From Lantana camara (taxonomy: Eukaryota; Streptophyta; Magnoliopsida; Lamiales; Verbenaceae), in contig CM074858.1 in assembly GCA_037501455.1 (NCBI GenBank), forward strand, positions 75,304,501-75,368,500: a stretch of DNA of 64,000 nucleotides, given 5' to 3'. How positions within the stretch are numbered: position 1 is the stretch's first letter; each line of letters begins with the position of its first letter. The translations under genes and the position numbers were made by a program. The notes under the pieces were generated by a model, which searched no databases, was not told the DNA's origin, and worked only from the letters and a program-made list of their open reading frames with translations. Below, piece by piece: positions 23,464 to 35,273 of the stretch.

Positions 23464-24069
23464 ATGGTAACACCACAGCATCAGCAGCAGAACGGTCCAC
23501 CGAAACAGCAAGCACAGAAGCAGAAAGCGCCACAGCAGTACCAGAGGGCGCCACAACAACAGAGAGCACCTCAGCCAGGTCCAGAGGAAATTGTTTGCCG
23601 ATATTGTCGCCGAACGGGACGCACTGAGGAGAACTGTCGCAAGAAAGCTGGACAGTGTTTCGCTTGTGGTTCCCCTGAGCACCAGATGGATAGTTGCCCG
23701 CACAAGACCAGGAGATTTGGGGTCCAAGATAAAGGAAAACGGGTGGTGGGTATGACGAACAAACCGGTGGTCAAAGGCAGAGCTTATGCTTTGGATGGTA
23801 AGGAGGAGGTTGATCCTTCATCTGTTGTGGAAGGTATTGTGCACATTCTTAATACGCCATTTAAGGTCTTGTATGACCCTGGTGCTACACATTCATTTGT
23901 TGCATCTAAATTATGTGCGCATTTACAGTTTCCACTTGAATACTTACCATATAAATTTGAAGTGAGTTCTCCTTTGGGAACTTGCATTGTTACGGATCAA
24001 GTATATAAACGCTGCCTATATGTATTGGTACCCGTTGTTACCCGACAGATCTTATTGAGTTGCCGATGA
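23464..24069 (+). pseudogene. Nucleocapsid and protease region of B
   Basis: A glutamine/proline-rich linker leads to two CCHC knuckles. The first, CRYCRRTGRTEENC, has arginine where the zinc-binding histidine is expected; the second, CFACGSPEHQMDSC, is intact. The aspartic protease follows with YDPGATHSFVA near 23872-23905; the usual catalytic D-S/T-G is D-P-G here, so the enzyme is probably dead. The frame shifts at about 24040, just before the [11 protein letters not shown] motif that closes the protease region in the next frame. Confidence 0.85.
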
Positions 24070-25773
24070 CAAGATACGATGTTATACTTGGTATGGATTG
24101 GTTGTCTAAGTACCGAGCTAAGTTGGATTGTTACAAGAAAGAGGTCATCTTGGAAGAAGATGAAAGTGGGACATCAGAAGGGAAAGTTGAGAAGTTATCA
24201 GTGATTTCTTCGATGGAAGCTAAGAAGTTGATTCAGAAAGGAGCTAGCGGATTTGTTGCGTATCTTTTGAATAGACCGAAAGATCAACTTAAGATCGAAG
24301 AAGTGGAAGTGGTGAACGAGTTCTTAGATGTGTTTCCTAAGCATTTGGATTCGTTACCTCCTGACCGAGAGTTGGAGTTTACGATCGAGACGATATCAAG
24401 AGCTGAGCCGTACTCAAAGACACCTTATAGAATGGCTCCAGCTGAATTGAAAGAACTGAGGAAGCAATTGGATGAACTGATTGAGTCTGGATATGTTCGA
24501 CCGAGCACGTCACCGTGGGGAGCGCCTGTTCTTTTCGTTAAGAAGAAGGATGGATCATTGCGTTTATGCATTGACTATCGGGAGCTGAACAGGATGACAA
24601 TCAAGAATAAGTATCCTCTCCCTCATATCGAAGAGTTGTTCGATATACTTCAAGGATCGAAGGTTCTACTCTAAGTTAGATCTAAGACAAGGATATTATC
24701 AATTGAAGATCAGGGAAGCAGATATTCCTAAGACTGCTTTCAACAGCCGATACGGACATTTTGAGTTTGTAGTAATGCGGTTTGGTTTGACGAACGCACC
24801 AGCTGCATTCATGGATATGATGCACCGTATATTCAAGCTGTTTCTCGACAAGTTTGTAGTAATCTTCATCGATGATATTTTGGTATTTTCGAAGACACCG
24901 GAGGAATATGCTGAACATCTTCGAATCGTGTTACGCACTTTGCTGGATCACAAGCTATATGCAAAGTTCAGCAAATGTGAGTTCTGGCTTGAGAGAGTTA
25001 CATTTCTCGGACACATCATATCAGGATCTGGAATCGAAGTAGATCCCTCGAAGATCGAAACGATCATGGATTGGAAGTCACCGAAGAATCCTTCAGAAGT
25101 GAGAAGTTTTCTGGGATTAGCTGGTTACTACCGGAGGTTTGTCAAAGATTTCTCGAAGATAGCTACACCTATCACTAAGTTGACAAAGAAAGAAGGGAAG
25201 TTTGAATGGACTGAGAAGTGTGAGCAAAGTTTTCGAAGATTGAAGGAGATGCTAACAACTGCACCCGTGTTAGCATTACCAGAAGGAAAAGAAGGTTACA
25301 CTGTTTACACCGATGCTTCGAAAGAAGGATTACGAGGAGTTTTGATACAGAATGGAAAGGTGATTGCGTATGCATCAAGGAAACTTAAAACGCATGAAGT
25401 TAACTACCCGACACATGATTTGGAGTTAGCAGCGATAATTTTTGCTCTTGGAAAGTGGAGACATTACCTGTATGGAGTTACGTTTGAGATCTTTACTGAT
25501 CATAAGAGCCTGCGATATCTATTCACTCAGAAGGTGTTGAATATCCGACAGAGGAGATGGATGGAATTTCTGGAGGACTACGATTGTATTATTCAGTACC
25601 ATTCAGGGAAGGCGAATGTTGTGGCCGATTCCCTAAGCAGGAAAGTTCATTTGGCACAGATTTCTGCCAACCCCGAGACTGATAGAAGAGAAAGAATGGA
25701 GGTGATAACTAAAGCTCGAGTCGCGAACGTTGTGATGATATCACCGTTGAAAGAGCAAGTGTTGGAAGCATAG
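24060..25773 (+). pseudogene. pol: Reverse transcriptase and RNase H of B
   Basis: The RT fingers/palm run from about 24300 with [35 protein letters not shown] and [10 protein letters not shown] frameshift at about 24668 breaks the protein within the [11 protein letters not shown] region. The second part (open from 24703) holds [11 protein letters not shown] and the catalytic FIDDIL at about 24865-24882, with both aspartates intact. RNase H begins with YTDAS (about 25306) and continues with [19 protein letters not shown] and FTDHKSL to VVADSLSRK (about 25645). The reading frame then meets TAG at 25771-25773. Copies retroelement RNA to DNA in particles; this copy cannot make the full enzyme. 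Confidence 0.92.
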
Positions 25774-27300
25774 AAGAACGACGAGTGGATCAAGAAATGT
25801 CTCGAATCTAAGGAGAGAGATGATGAGACTAAGTTCAAGGTTGATGAACATGGAATATTGAGGTACAAAGGTCGAGTATGCGTAGCAACTGTTTTGAGGA
25901 AAGAGATTCTTGACGAAGCGCACAAGACTAAGTACACGATACATCCCGGAGGCACTAAGATGTATCAAGATGTTAAGACGCATTTCTTGTGGAACGGAAT
26001 GAAGAGAGACATAGCCAACTATGTCAAGAAGTGCTTAACTTGTCAGAAAGTTAAAGCTGAGCACCAGAAGCCGAGTGGGAAGTTGCAACCATTACCGATT
26101 CCGACTTGGAAATGGGAGCAAATCACGACGGATTTTGTCACTGGATTACCCAAAGTCAGAGGAGGACAAGATAGTATCTGGGTGATCATTGATCGATTGA
26201 CAAAGTCAGTGCACTTTTTGCCAGTTAAGACGACGGATAAGGTCAGCACGTTGGCAAAGCTGTACCAACAAGAGATTGTCAGATTACATGGAGTCCTGAA
26301 CAGTATAGTCTCGGATTGAGATCCGAAATTCACGTCGCACTTGTGGAAAGAAATTCAGACTTTGATGGGAACAAAGTTGAACTTCAGTACTGCAGTGCAT
26401 CCTCAGGCGGATGGACAATCAGAAAGGATGATTAAGTACTTGGAAGATATGCTACGAGCTTGCGCTTTGGACTTCCAGGAAAGTTGGAAAGAGTGTTTAC
26501 CTATTGTGGAGTTTGCATACAACAATAGTTATCAAGCTTCTATTAAAGCTGCTCCATATGAAGCTCTGTATGGAAGGAAATGTAGATCCCCGTTATACTC
26601 GGATTTGGATGAAGCGAGATGTACTGAGGAAGGACAGATCAGAGTGAATTCAGCTAAATGGATGAGAGAAGCGACGGAAAAGATTCAGATCATTCGCCAG
26701 AGAATGAAAGCTGCCCAGGACCGGCAGAAGAGTTATGCTGATCGACGAAGAAGGGATTTGGAATTCGCAGTGGGCGAAAAGGTATTTCTGAAGGCATCGC
26801 CAAGGAAAGGGTTTTCCCGAATTGGAAAAGGAGAAAAGTTAAACCCGAGATATGTTGGACCATATGAGATACTGGAGAGAGTCGGACCGATTGCTTATAG
26901 ATTGGATTTGCTTGCAGGTTTAACAGGAATCCACAACATATTTCATGTATCTCAGCTTCGCAAGTGTTTCTCGGATGAGACAGAGGTTGTGCCGGTAGAG
27001 GAGATATCGTTGGAACCGGATTTGACTTATGTTTTGAAGCCCGCTAAGATTCTTGATAAGAAGTTTCAAGAGCTGAGGAATAGGAAGATTCTTTTGGTTA
27101 AAGTCCTTTGGAAGGGACATGGGACAGAAGAGGCAACCTGGGTGACAGAAGAGAAAATGCAGAAGCATCACCCTGAGTTATTTGCGGTTACAACGGAAGA
27201 ATCTGAGGACAGATTCTCTTTAAGGAGGGGTGATTGTAACAGCCCAAAACAGGGCCTGGATGAAAACAGTAAGTTAAGGGCATTGGTAAAGCGTTTATAG
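25774..27300 (+). pseudogene. pol: Integrase and chromodomain of B
   Basis: The zinc-binding N-terminus is an HHCC type: HKTKYTIHPGG, then CLTCQKVKAEH near 26035-26065. The catalytic core has its first aspartate in ITTDFVTGLP (about 26125) and its second beside a TGA at 26317-26319 (SD-stop-DPKFTS). The glutamate is in GQSERMIKYLEDML (about 26415). The GPYEI fold follows. A chromodomain lies at about 27050-27180 (VKVLWKGHGTEEATW), the hallmark of chromoviruses, which target heterochromatin. The last frame runs through the polypurine tract and 66 bp into the 3' LTR before TAG at 27298. Confidence 0.9.
27219..27234 (+). promoter_or_regulatory. Polypurine tract of B
   Basis: TTTAAGGAGGGGTGAT immediately before TGTAACAGCCC. 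It is within the terminal coding frame. Confidence 0.8.
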
Positions 27301-29106
27301 ACCGTGATCCAACTTTTTGAATCATCATGCATTGCATTCTTACATGAACTTTGTGCTCGTATATGATCTGACATGTTTTAAGGGGGAATTCTTGACCTTT
27401 GATACAGTTTACTATTTATAACCCGAGCCTACCTTGTTCATATTGCTACTCGAACCCTAGAGGTTCATAACACATGTTTCTCTATCGTTTGAACTTGTTT
27501 CCCGAGCTCGGAGAGTCTTTCTTGAACCATAAGGGTATTTTTGGAACTTACCGACCAAAGTTACTATTCATCCAAAAATGAGCTTTTGATTCCGATACCT
27601 TTTCTACCCAAGTTTACAGTCGAATCGATACTTGAGTCGAGACTCTGAAATCATTCTTGGCTTGGAAATCTATTCTGGAACTTTGTTTTATTGAAAATAT
27701 TTTCGAAAACCCTAGTTCACTATTCCTTCTACGAACGGTTTTCATTCGGAAAATGTTTTCTCTTCGGATTTGCACTACTTGAGCTATTTCAAGATTTTTG
27801 AGATGTTTTACAACTCTTGATTCAAACCCTAGCTTGAAATTTTGAAGCGTACGTTCGTACGTAAGAATTCACTATTCACTCTACGTTTTCAACTTTTAAC
27901 GGTAAAACGTTTTATAGTCGATTTTGGACTCAAAACGGTTCTCGATTTATTTCTTGAATTTTGGAAACAATCCGGACTTGAAAATCATTCTAGAAAATCG
28001 TTTTTCACTCGTGTTGAGTTTCGAGCTCAAAACTTTTATTCACTAAAACTAATGTATCTTTCAAACGGTAAATCCGATTTCGACGAATGAATATGCGTTT
28101 CGAAGTTAATTTTCTTGCCGTCGGAATGGTTACACTTCCAGCCACTTATCCTTGAGTCTTGGGCAATGAAATTACAGAAATACCCCCAGCAGTCCCATTT
28201 TTACCTTCATAATGCCTAAAGCTTCTAGAAGATGCAAGTGGATGAACTCTTGTTTTGCTCTCCTACCCTTAAGCCATCTTTATTTGCAAGGTGAGGGGCT
28301 ACTCCACGACTATAAATACCCCTCTCATGGCATTAGAATCCTTGCTCAAAGTCTTGTGTTGACAAGCACTCCTCTATCCCTCCTTTCCCTCATTGTCGTC
28401 GGCATCCCCTCCCCTTTGTTAGGTTAGTTGCTTTATTTTTATGGTATGTTTAGTTAGTTTATGTTTTTATGTTATGGTATGTTTATATTATGTTTAGGTT
28501 GGATCTTAGGGTCTTCCCTAAGCCATATAGGATTTTATTTTATGCATTTATTATATAGTTTTCATGATATGTTTTGATAGTTGTTTATATGTTTTAATTG
28601 TTTAGTTTATGCTTGAATATGTTATGAATTACCCTAGTATATGCTATGATCATGTGATATGATTGTTATATTATGAGAATTGATGCATGATTATGGAATT
28701 TGAATTATGCTCATGCATGCTAGCTAATGGAATAGTGATTTACAATTTATTATGTCACAACTTGTTACATATTGATATTGAATTAAATTGTTACATGTTA
28801 CATGCCTAAAGGTATATGATATGATATGATATATGTTGTGACATGTTGTCACATTGTTATATGATTCTTGAATTATGAATTGAGCTTATGGTATGATATG
28901 GATTAATGGATTAGTGCCTTGATCATATGTTATACACTTTAATAGTGTCACATGTTATAACCTAAGATAGAATAGTGTTTCATAACTTGATCTTATGCCT
29001 TAATTGGATCTCTTAACCATAGGTTATACCTTTAACCTAGATCACACTTGATTATATTAACATGAACTTGAAACTATAGGTTATAATCAAGATCATAATT
29101 TTATTA

Positions 29107-29170
29107 GGGTGTGTGTGTGTGTTCGTGCATGGTGTGTGTGTGTGTACCGTGTGTGTGGGTGTGTGTGTAT
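29107..29170. repeat. (GT)n microsatellite in LTR of B
   Basis: Interrupted GTGTGT runs with CGTGCATG and ACC interruptions. Confidence 0.9.
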
Positions 29171-29204
29171 AGTAAGGGTTTGACCCGACCCTTTGACCCG
29201 ACTT

Positions 29205-29276
29205 GTGAATAGTAACATGTGAATAGTAATCTTGAATAGTACTTTTGAATAGTATTTTTGAATAGTAAAAGTGAAA
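29205..29276 (+). repeat. TGAATAGTA short tandem repeat
   Basis: Five copies of TGAATAGTA with spacers of 2-6 nt. Confidence 0.85.
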
Positions 29277-29622
29277 TAAAACTTGTGCTTTCCTAATAGA
29301 CATTTGCACCTAGGGTTTCCATATCCAGGGTCTAAAATGTGTTTTCAAAATGTGTTTTCTTTCGTGGACTTGTTTCTTAACCTAAGGTTTGCGATAGGAT
29401 TCATAATTTGACTAAAGCTGACTCGGTTATAGTAAGATCATAGTCTCACGTTAAGAGTAACTCACTTTAGGTTATACCTTTTCTTGAATACCTTAAATGG
29501 TATTACTCTCTTGTGTTACATGTTCTTTACATGTTCCTTGTTCATTGTTTCATGCATTTCATATGCATCTTGGTTAGTAGTGGGTCTTAGGTCTTAAGCT
29601 CACTCTAGTACACCACCTACAG

Positions 29623-29691
29623 GAGTTAAAGTTGAGCACTGGGATCCCCAGGGCACCACATAATCTGTCTACCTACCTTTTGTTACTATAG
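29623..29691 (+). other. Predicted LTR leader exon 2 (B)
   Basis: 69 nt between CCACCTACAG and ATAG|GTGAGG. It has the same size, spacing and borders as the middle segments in J, C, D and E, despite different sequence inside. Prediction only. Confidence 0.4.
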
Positions 29692-29925
29692 GTGAGGTGA
29701 AGTTATAAATGTTTTCCAGCTGGAACCACGATTATACTATCGTATCATATGTCTTGAAATTCAAAGCTAAACCTCGTTTTGAACTATCCCTTTTTATCGG
29801 GACATTCTCTTGAAAGGATCATTCATACTTTAATAGTATATCTTGATCCACAACACATGTTTTTCAAAGTTCTGTATTCTTGTTCAAAGACAGTTACATG
29901 ATCTGCATATGTTTTCAAAGTATAG

Positions 29926-30045
29926 TTTCATATGTTTTACAGACAGAATCATATGTTTTACTGACAGAATCATATGTTTTACAGACAGTTTCATATGTTT
30001 TACAGACAGCATCATATGTTACAGTTACAGTTTCACATGTTATAG
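29926..30045 (+). repeat. 21-bp tandem repeat, about 5.7 copies
   Basis: The unit resembles TTTCATATGTTTTACAGACAG. Copies alternate TTTCATATG, AATCATATG and CATCATATG starts and decay at the right. Confidence 0.9.
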
Positions 30046-30350
30046 TTAGCATACTGGAGTGGTACTCTGGTCACTGCTAATCTTGAATGCAAGCATACAG
30101 TTTACAGTTTGGGCCCGGCGATTATGTGTGGAGGTGATGTTCGGGAGGTGTGCGCCAACGACATCACCAATACCGACCGCCACACTTAGACAATTGACAT
30201 CGACTTTTAATAGGAGGTTTGTTAAGTCAGGACAATCTGTCTGGGAACGGACAGCAAATCTGTTCCCATTACATGTTTACAGGTCGCCTAGGGCTAGCTA
30301 CCCAAAGTGACAACCGGTGGAGGATGGTGCATGTTTGTTTGCGTTGGTAA

Positions 30351-30510
30351 GAGTTGTTGTTGACCTTGGTCCGATAGTCTACTGTGTGCCAAGTTGTTGT
30401 TGACCTTGGTCCGATGCTCTACTATATGTGGGGTTATTGTTGATCTTGGTCCGATACTCTACTATACGTGGAATTATTGTTGATCCTGGTCCGATGCTCT
30501 ACCAAATCAT
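30351..30510 (+). repeat. 40-bp tandem repeat, 4 copies
   Basis: Units start at 30351, 30391, 30431 and 30471 and share TTGTTGA(C/T)C(T/C)TGGTCCGAT and CTCTACTAT. The sharp 40-bp period is in the LTR of B. Confidence 0.9.
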
Positions 30511-31357
30511 GTTTTTCTGGAGTAAGGATGGAGGAGCCTAGCTTGCGGGCAAAATTCTGTTTCTTAAAGGATGGTTCATATCTGGAAAAGTTTATTTTAC
30601 CCTTATCCCATTTTATGAAAGAACTATGAACCATCAATAGCATATGTGTGCGCGTGTGATAGCATTCATGAAAATGTTTTAAAACGTGCATTCTTTTACA
30701 GCATCACATTCAAAGAGTTTTATCAACCGAACTTGTTTGAAGTTCTTCTTTAAAGCATTGCACTTAACAGCTCTGAACTTTACTTCAAGATCTTTAATTC
30801 AGTACTTTCTTTGAAGTATTCCCTCACTTAATCCTTTTGACTAATACCTCTCCCGTTTTCTTGCCTCGTGGTTTCAGGTCTTGCAGCCGCAGTCTAGAGG
30901 TATCTTGAAGCTCTAGATTGTCATTTTGTTTCAGTCAGGACTTAGTATTACTTTCTTTTGTGTCCTGCATATGTTTTATGGCTGCATTACTTTATGTTTC
31001 TGAATACTTGAGTATCTTTGTTATACTCTTTCTGCTACTTTGTTACCGTTATTTTGAACTTTGCTGTATCGGTATTTATATGTGAATATGTTACATGTTC
31101 TGATATGCCGAGTCTCTCTTACACGATCGATATGTTCTTGCTTGTTACATGTCATCACGCACATATTTTGAAAAGTTTTAAAATACTCTGATTTTCCGCT
31201 GTATAGCCACATCGTTGTACATGTATAGTTCTGAGATAGACAGCCGTTCGCTGGAGTATTTCTTGAGTGATGGCTCACACCATTACTTGAGAGGTGCTTC
31301 AATGCAGGGGTTGAGACGCCGCTCTCCTCTTGTTCCAGTACGGGTGGGGGCGTTACA

Positions 31358-31767
31358 AAAATAATATTTAAACGAATTAAAATATATAAAAATTTTATTA
31401 AAAAGGATATTTTTCAATTAGGTCCAAAACTTTCGAAAAGTTTGAAATAAGTCCAAATTCCAATTTTCAATTAAGTCCAAAATTAAATAAATCATAAAAT
31501 TAAGCCCTTAATCACATAATTCACAAAAATTAGTATGCTCGGAAATTAAATTCACATATCATAAAATTCGGAAAAATTCGTATCATCAATCACTTAGGCA
31601 ATTTTGACATATAATTCAAATATTTCATATAAATTCAAATAATTCATATAAGAATTTCAAATAACAAAAGTATAATTCAATTAAATATGAAGTTAAAATA
31701 ATGTAAATTGCACAATTAGCTCTCTCGTAAGTGCGTACCTGGACGGCCGAAAAATCGGGGTGTCACA
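31358..31767 (-). mobile_element. LTR H (right part, LTR start on minus strand)
   Basis: AT-rich sequence ending CCGAAAAATCGGGGTGTCACA; on the minus strand this is the LTR start TGTGACACCCCGATTTTTCGG. It is followed by the GAAGG duplication at 31768-31772. Confidence 0.8.
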
Positions 31768-32386
31768 GAAGGTTTTCAAAACAAAGGCAAAATAGTTTAT
31801 ATACTTATACAAAGCGTTTTCAAGATCATATAACAAATGGGACAAGCCCTCAAGATACATATCTTGCACTTATTTATCGTGTAATATACGTATTTCGCAT
31901 GCGAGGCTTCAAACCATATAGGGGTTGTAGGTCGAATAACTAAAAGAAACAAAACCTCACCTAAACACCGATAACGGAGACAAAAGAAAGTAATCGGGCA
32001 CTTAGGGGGCAACCTCGTCGTCCATGGGAAGATCCTCTGAACAAAACAAACAACAAAGGGGTACTCTTAGACTCAAAATGAACCACATTGACGCTCGGTA
32101 AATGCATATGTATGTTCATGATGCAAAGGATCTAAAATAAATTCACACTTAAGTCATACGAGAGGATACATTGCATATAAGATCATAATTCACAAACGAG
32201 GGTATAAAACAAGTCAATGATTCATAACATTAAGCTTAACACATAATGTAACAAGTTAATCAAGCATACAAGTCATAGACAAGACAAGAAAGCTAACGAA
32301 AAGCATTAGAATCAACAAAAGAAATCCTCCCGAAAGCTAGCGTGCAAGGTACGGCCGAACCCAAGACTAGAGTGCCAAAACGCCAT

Positions 32387-32508
32387 CTCCCCGCCCGGGG
32401 GAGATTTTGTTCTACGAAGTACCCGCCCGGGTACGACATGTAGAAATTTTCTGCATAAGAAGTACCTGGCCGGGCACTTCCCAGGCCAAAATCTCCCCGC
32501 TCGGGGAG
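32387..32508 (-). repeat. Palindrome cluster of LTR G
   Basis: CTCCCCGCCCGGGGGAG (32387), GTACCCGCCCGGGTAC (32419), GTACCTGGCCGGGCAC (32462) and CTCCCCGCTCGGGGAG (32493). These are four 16-17 bp inverted repeats spaced about 31-43 bp. Confidence 0.85.
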
Positions 32509-33333
32509 GTCCTTCCAGCCACGAAAAATGGTGGTTTCACCCCTGTTCAGCCCTGCAAACCTTCCCAAACAAATACCAACTCATCTAGGCATGTTAAGAC
32601 ATGAAGTAAGGCAGCAAATCAACACAAAAACTCCATCAAACATGATCAAATCGAGCAGCAACTGACATGAATGAAAAGGAAGCAATAAACAAGCATAACT
32701 CCTCTAAAACCTAAAGAACACCAATGGTGGATTCATGCAATCAACTCTAACACTTGAAACAAGTCCATACAACTCAAAAGGGATGACTAAGGAATCATAA
32801 TCATGCATCAAGCTCAAATAATTCACAAGGAAACATGATAGAGAACTCAAAATCCACAAAACCCTTACTATTCATGTGGTATGCTTATTCTCATGAAATT
32901 CAAAGATAAAGCTCAACCTATTACACCTAATAGAACCATACAAGCTTGAAGAACTCAAAAATATGCTTACCTTCAAAATTTGAGAAGAAAAGGAGGAGTA
33001 GATTGGCCAAAAACCTTCAAAATGTAATAGTGCTCTATCTTCTTCCTTGGTTTCTCTTTGGAGCTGAATTTGGGGAACTTTTCTTTCTTCCTTGGGAGGT
33101 GGTGCACGAAATGGGATAGAGAGAGAGGTTAGAAGCTGAGTTTAGATCATTAACCCAAGTTAAGGAATGTTTGGTTAGGCTTAGGGGTCCACAAGTATTG
33201 ACTAGTCAACAAAGGAGGGCTATCTTGCAACAAGGGCTCGTTCCGGTCGATTTTTGAGGGTCCAAATGGGCTTAGAAGAGTGTGAGGGTAGGTTCCAAAA
33301 CTTTCAAATCTCGTCACGAGTCCAACGCGTCTT

Positions 33334-33422
33334 CCGGAATTCGAATCCGAATTCCCTAGCTCAAGATCCGCCGCCCGGAACCCGAGGTGCGCTAAATACT
33401 CTTTAACCATCCTCTAGGTTCC
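33334..33422 (-). other. Conserved LTR double-hairpin block (G copy)
   Basis: Minus sense GGAATTCGGATTCGAATTCC preceded by a GGAACC...GGTTCC-like arm pair. The first hairpin is degraded here, the second perfect. Confidence 0.55.
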
Positions 33423-33730
33423 GAAAAACAAAACGAGTACAAAGCCACACCAAACAAAACCCGAAACACCAAACGAGCATGCTAACATGTAAATAACTCA
33501 CATAGGTCACGTATATCAAGAATTCACGAAAGTCGGAATAAAAAAAGGGCACGCAAGAAACAAAATACAAACAAAAGGGCGTAAACGTTCAAAATTCAAA
33601 TAACAGTTAAACAAGTAATATCAAGCAATTAAGAACATTAAAAGAAATAAAAGGCATAATTAAATAAATAATAACACATTTAACACTCCGTAAATGCATA
33701 CCTGTAGATCCGGAAGGTCGGGATGTTACA

Positions 33731-33845
33731 GCTTTTATTTGTCTTCCATTCGCCATGGCTTGGTGCGTGTGCGGAGTTCCCATTTCATTACACGTCTCGA
33801 GCTATGGTGTGGGGGATGTGGTGCCCTTCGCTCCGGGGTGCTACA
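33731..33845 (+). mobile_element. LTR end fragment N, opposite orientation
   Basis: 115 bp ending GGGGTGCTACA on the plus strand. It is similar to the reverse complement of the left end of LTR H (shared GGATGTGGTGCCCTTCGCTCC). It lies head-to-tail between two minus-strand LTR pieces, with no PBS following. Confidence 0.7.
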
Positions 33846-35273
33846 CTGCTCCTCGTCCACGACCTCGTGACCTGTGCAAACACGACGTGTATACGTGAGA
33901 CATGACTCGAAATGGACCAATTATGGCGAACTGCGAAAATGCAACGCGATGACGAGCGATTCACAATGTGGCATGAAAACATCTTGTTTTGGCACATATT
34001 CAATCATATAATAGCAATTTGGGGTGAAAGAAATCATTGGATCATGGTGCTAAAAATTTAATTTTATGCAGAATGTTTTGTTCTGTCAGACGTGCGGGAA
34101 CGGCCGTTCCGGTCTCCCTTTGCAAATGGGAAGGGTCGTTCCCGTGGCCCTTTAAAACGTGCCAGCATTTTTGATTTAAAAAGCGCGCCTTTTGCTGGGA
34201 ACGGCCCTTTCGGCACATAGGCGAAAATGGGAACGACCGTTCCTAGGCTCGGCCGCCTATTTTCATTTGAAAGAGTGGGAACGACCGTTCCCATAATGCC
34301 TTGAGGCGGGAATGGTCGTTCCCCGTTTCTGCAACTGAAAAACAGAGAAGAAACAGAGCAGCAGCTACGACAACAACAACCAAGCAACAACTCAAGTTTT
34401 GATCAATAAAAAGGGCATGAATTCTGGTAATATACAAGCATATATGTTCAAAAGATGATAATATACCATTTAAACACTTAGTTCATGAAAATCATCAAGA
34501 ACTCCATGTTTCAAGCTCATGATCAAACTTGTTCACTCAAGCTAAATATTCGAGAATTCATGCTCCAAATCATACTATAATTCAGGATATACTCATATAA
34601 TCATACTTTGAACAACAATAATCCATAAACTCCATGATTCTCAAACCCTAGCTATTTCAAATATGATCAAGATTCATCAACATGCAAAACACCCACCTTG
34701 AGCTAAAGAAATGAAGAAGAAAGATGATGAATTTCTTGAAATCTTGGATGAATATGATGAAAATTCTCTTCTTCCTTTTTCCTTCATGAAACCGAGAGTG
34801 AGAGAATGAAGATGTTGGTGAATTTTTGGATGAAATGAGATCAAGGAAGCTTGGAGATATATGTTACGTGATTCACCATTTTTGGTTTGTGTGAAATATG
34901 CTAATTTGCTAATGAATCCTCCAAGGAATCAAGTTACGCAATCAAGAATGTATAGTTTTAAAATGTGATCAATTAGGTCCTTAAAAGAATATGCAATTAA
35001 GTCCCTAAAGTTAAAGAAATAAACATATAGGGACAATTTGGTAGTTTGATGCACTCTCGGCTATTTTTCACGTAATGAATATTTTTCCATGACATGAAAT
35101 AATTTTCTATTGATATGATTTCATATATTTCTCATAAATAATGTATCATGCATTTTATAAAAATTTGGAATGTCACGTAGGAAAAATAGAAATTTAAAGA
35201 ATTAAAATAAATCCTACGCTCAAAATCTCACACGTGGCGTGCCTACTTGTTTATCCGGAACCGGGGCGTTACA
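33846..35273 (-). mobile_element. LTR fragment M (D-family 5' part)
   Basis: Starts at 35273 on the minus strand (TGTAACGCCCCGGTTCC) and runs left to 33846. It shares with D's LTR the CACGACCTCGTGACC stretch and the GGGAACGACCGTTCCC array. The LTR's distal half is missing at 33846. Confidence 0.7.
34095..34323 (-). repeat. GGGAACG palindrome array of LTR M
   Basis: Six units of GGGAACGGCCGTTCC / GGGAACGACCGTTCCC type at about 34095, 34128, 34198, 34229, 34277 and 34308. Some arms are mutated, relative to the array in D. Confidence 0.85.

Larger units (their letters stand above)
20708..31357 (+). mobile_element. Element B: Tekay/Del-like chromovirus, 5' truncated, 10.65 kb
   Basis: Order: 270-bp remnant of 5' LTR, PBS, extra upstream frame, gag, protease, RT, RNase H, integrase, chromodomain, polypurine tract, and a full 4,123-bp 3' LTR starting TGTAACAGCCC. 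The 5' remnant differs from the matching 270 bp of the 3' LTR (31088-31357) at about 10 positions by eye (about 3.7%), so B is older than C and D. It carries at least three frameshifts and several stops, and is inactive. It is inserted in LTR H. No TSD can be scored because the left end is deleted. Confidence 0.9.
27235..31357 (+). mobile_element. 3' LTR of B, 4,123 bp
   Basis: TGTAACAGCCC ... GGGGCGTTACA. It carries four separate tandem or simple repeats (29107-29170, 29205-29276, 29926-30045, 30351-30510). It also has the shared layout of a predicted middle exon (29623-29691) and a late acceptor GTGGTTTCAG|G (AG at 30876-30877). Its sequence is otherwise distinct from the TGTAACGCCCC families. 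Confidence 0.9.
31768..33730 (-). mobile_element. LTR piece G (right part)
   Basis: Continues the LTR interrupted by H and ends at 33730 with the minus-strand start TGTAACATCCCGACC. In minus order it holds the conserved double-hairpin block (33422-33334), donor TTTTGAAG|GTAAGC (GT at 32970-32969), palindromes, and predicted middle exon 32036-31961 (GTTCAG acceptor, TTAG|GTGAGG donor). No coding frames of note. Confidence 0.75.

Noticed and set aside
12480..35273. K and M as two halves of one D-family LTR split by everything between them
   Set aside because: The halves do not overlap and roughly sum to an LTR, but about 300 bp is missing and the flanks (GGGTG at left, TAACT at right) do not form a TSD.
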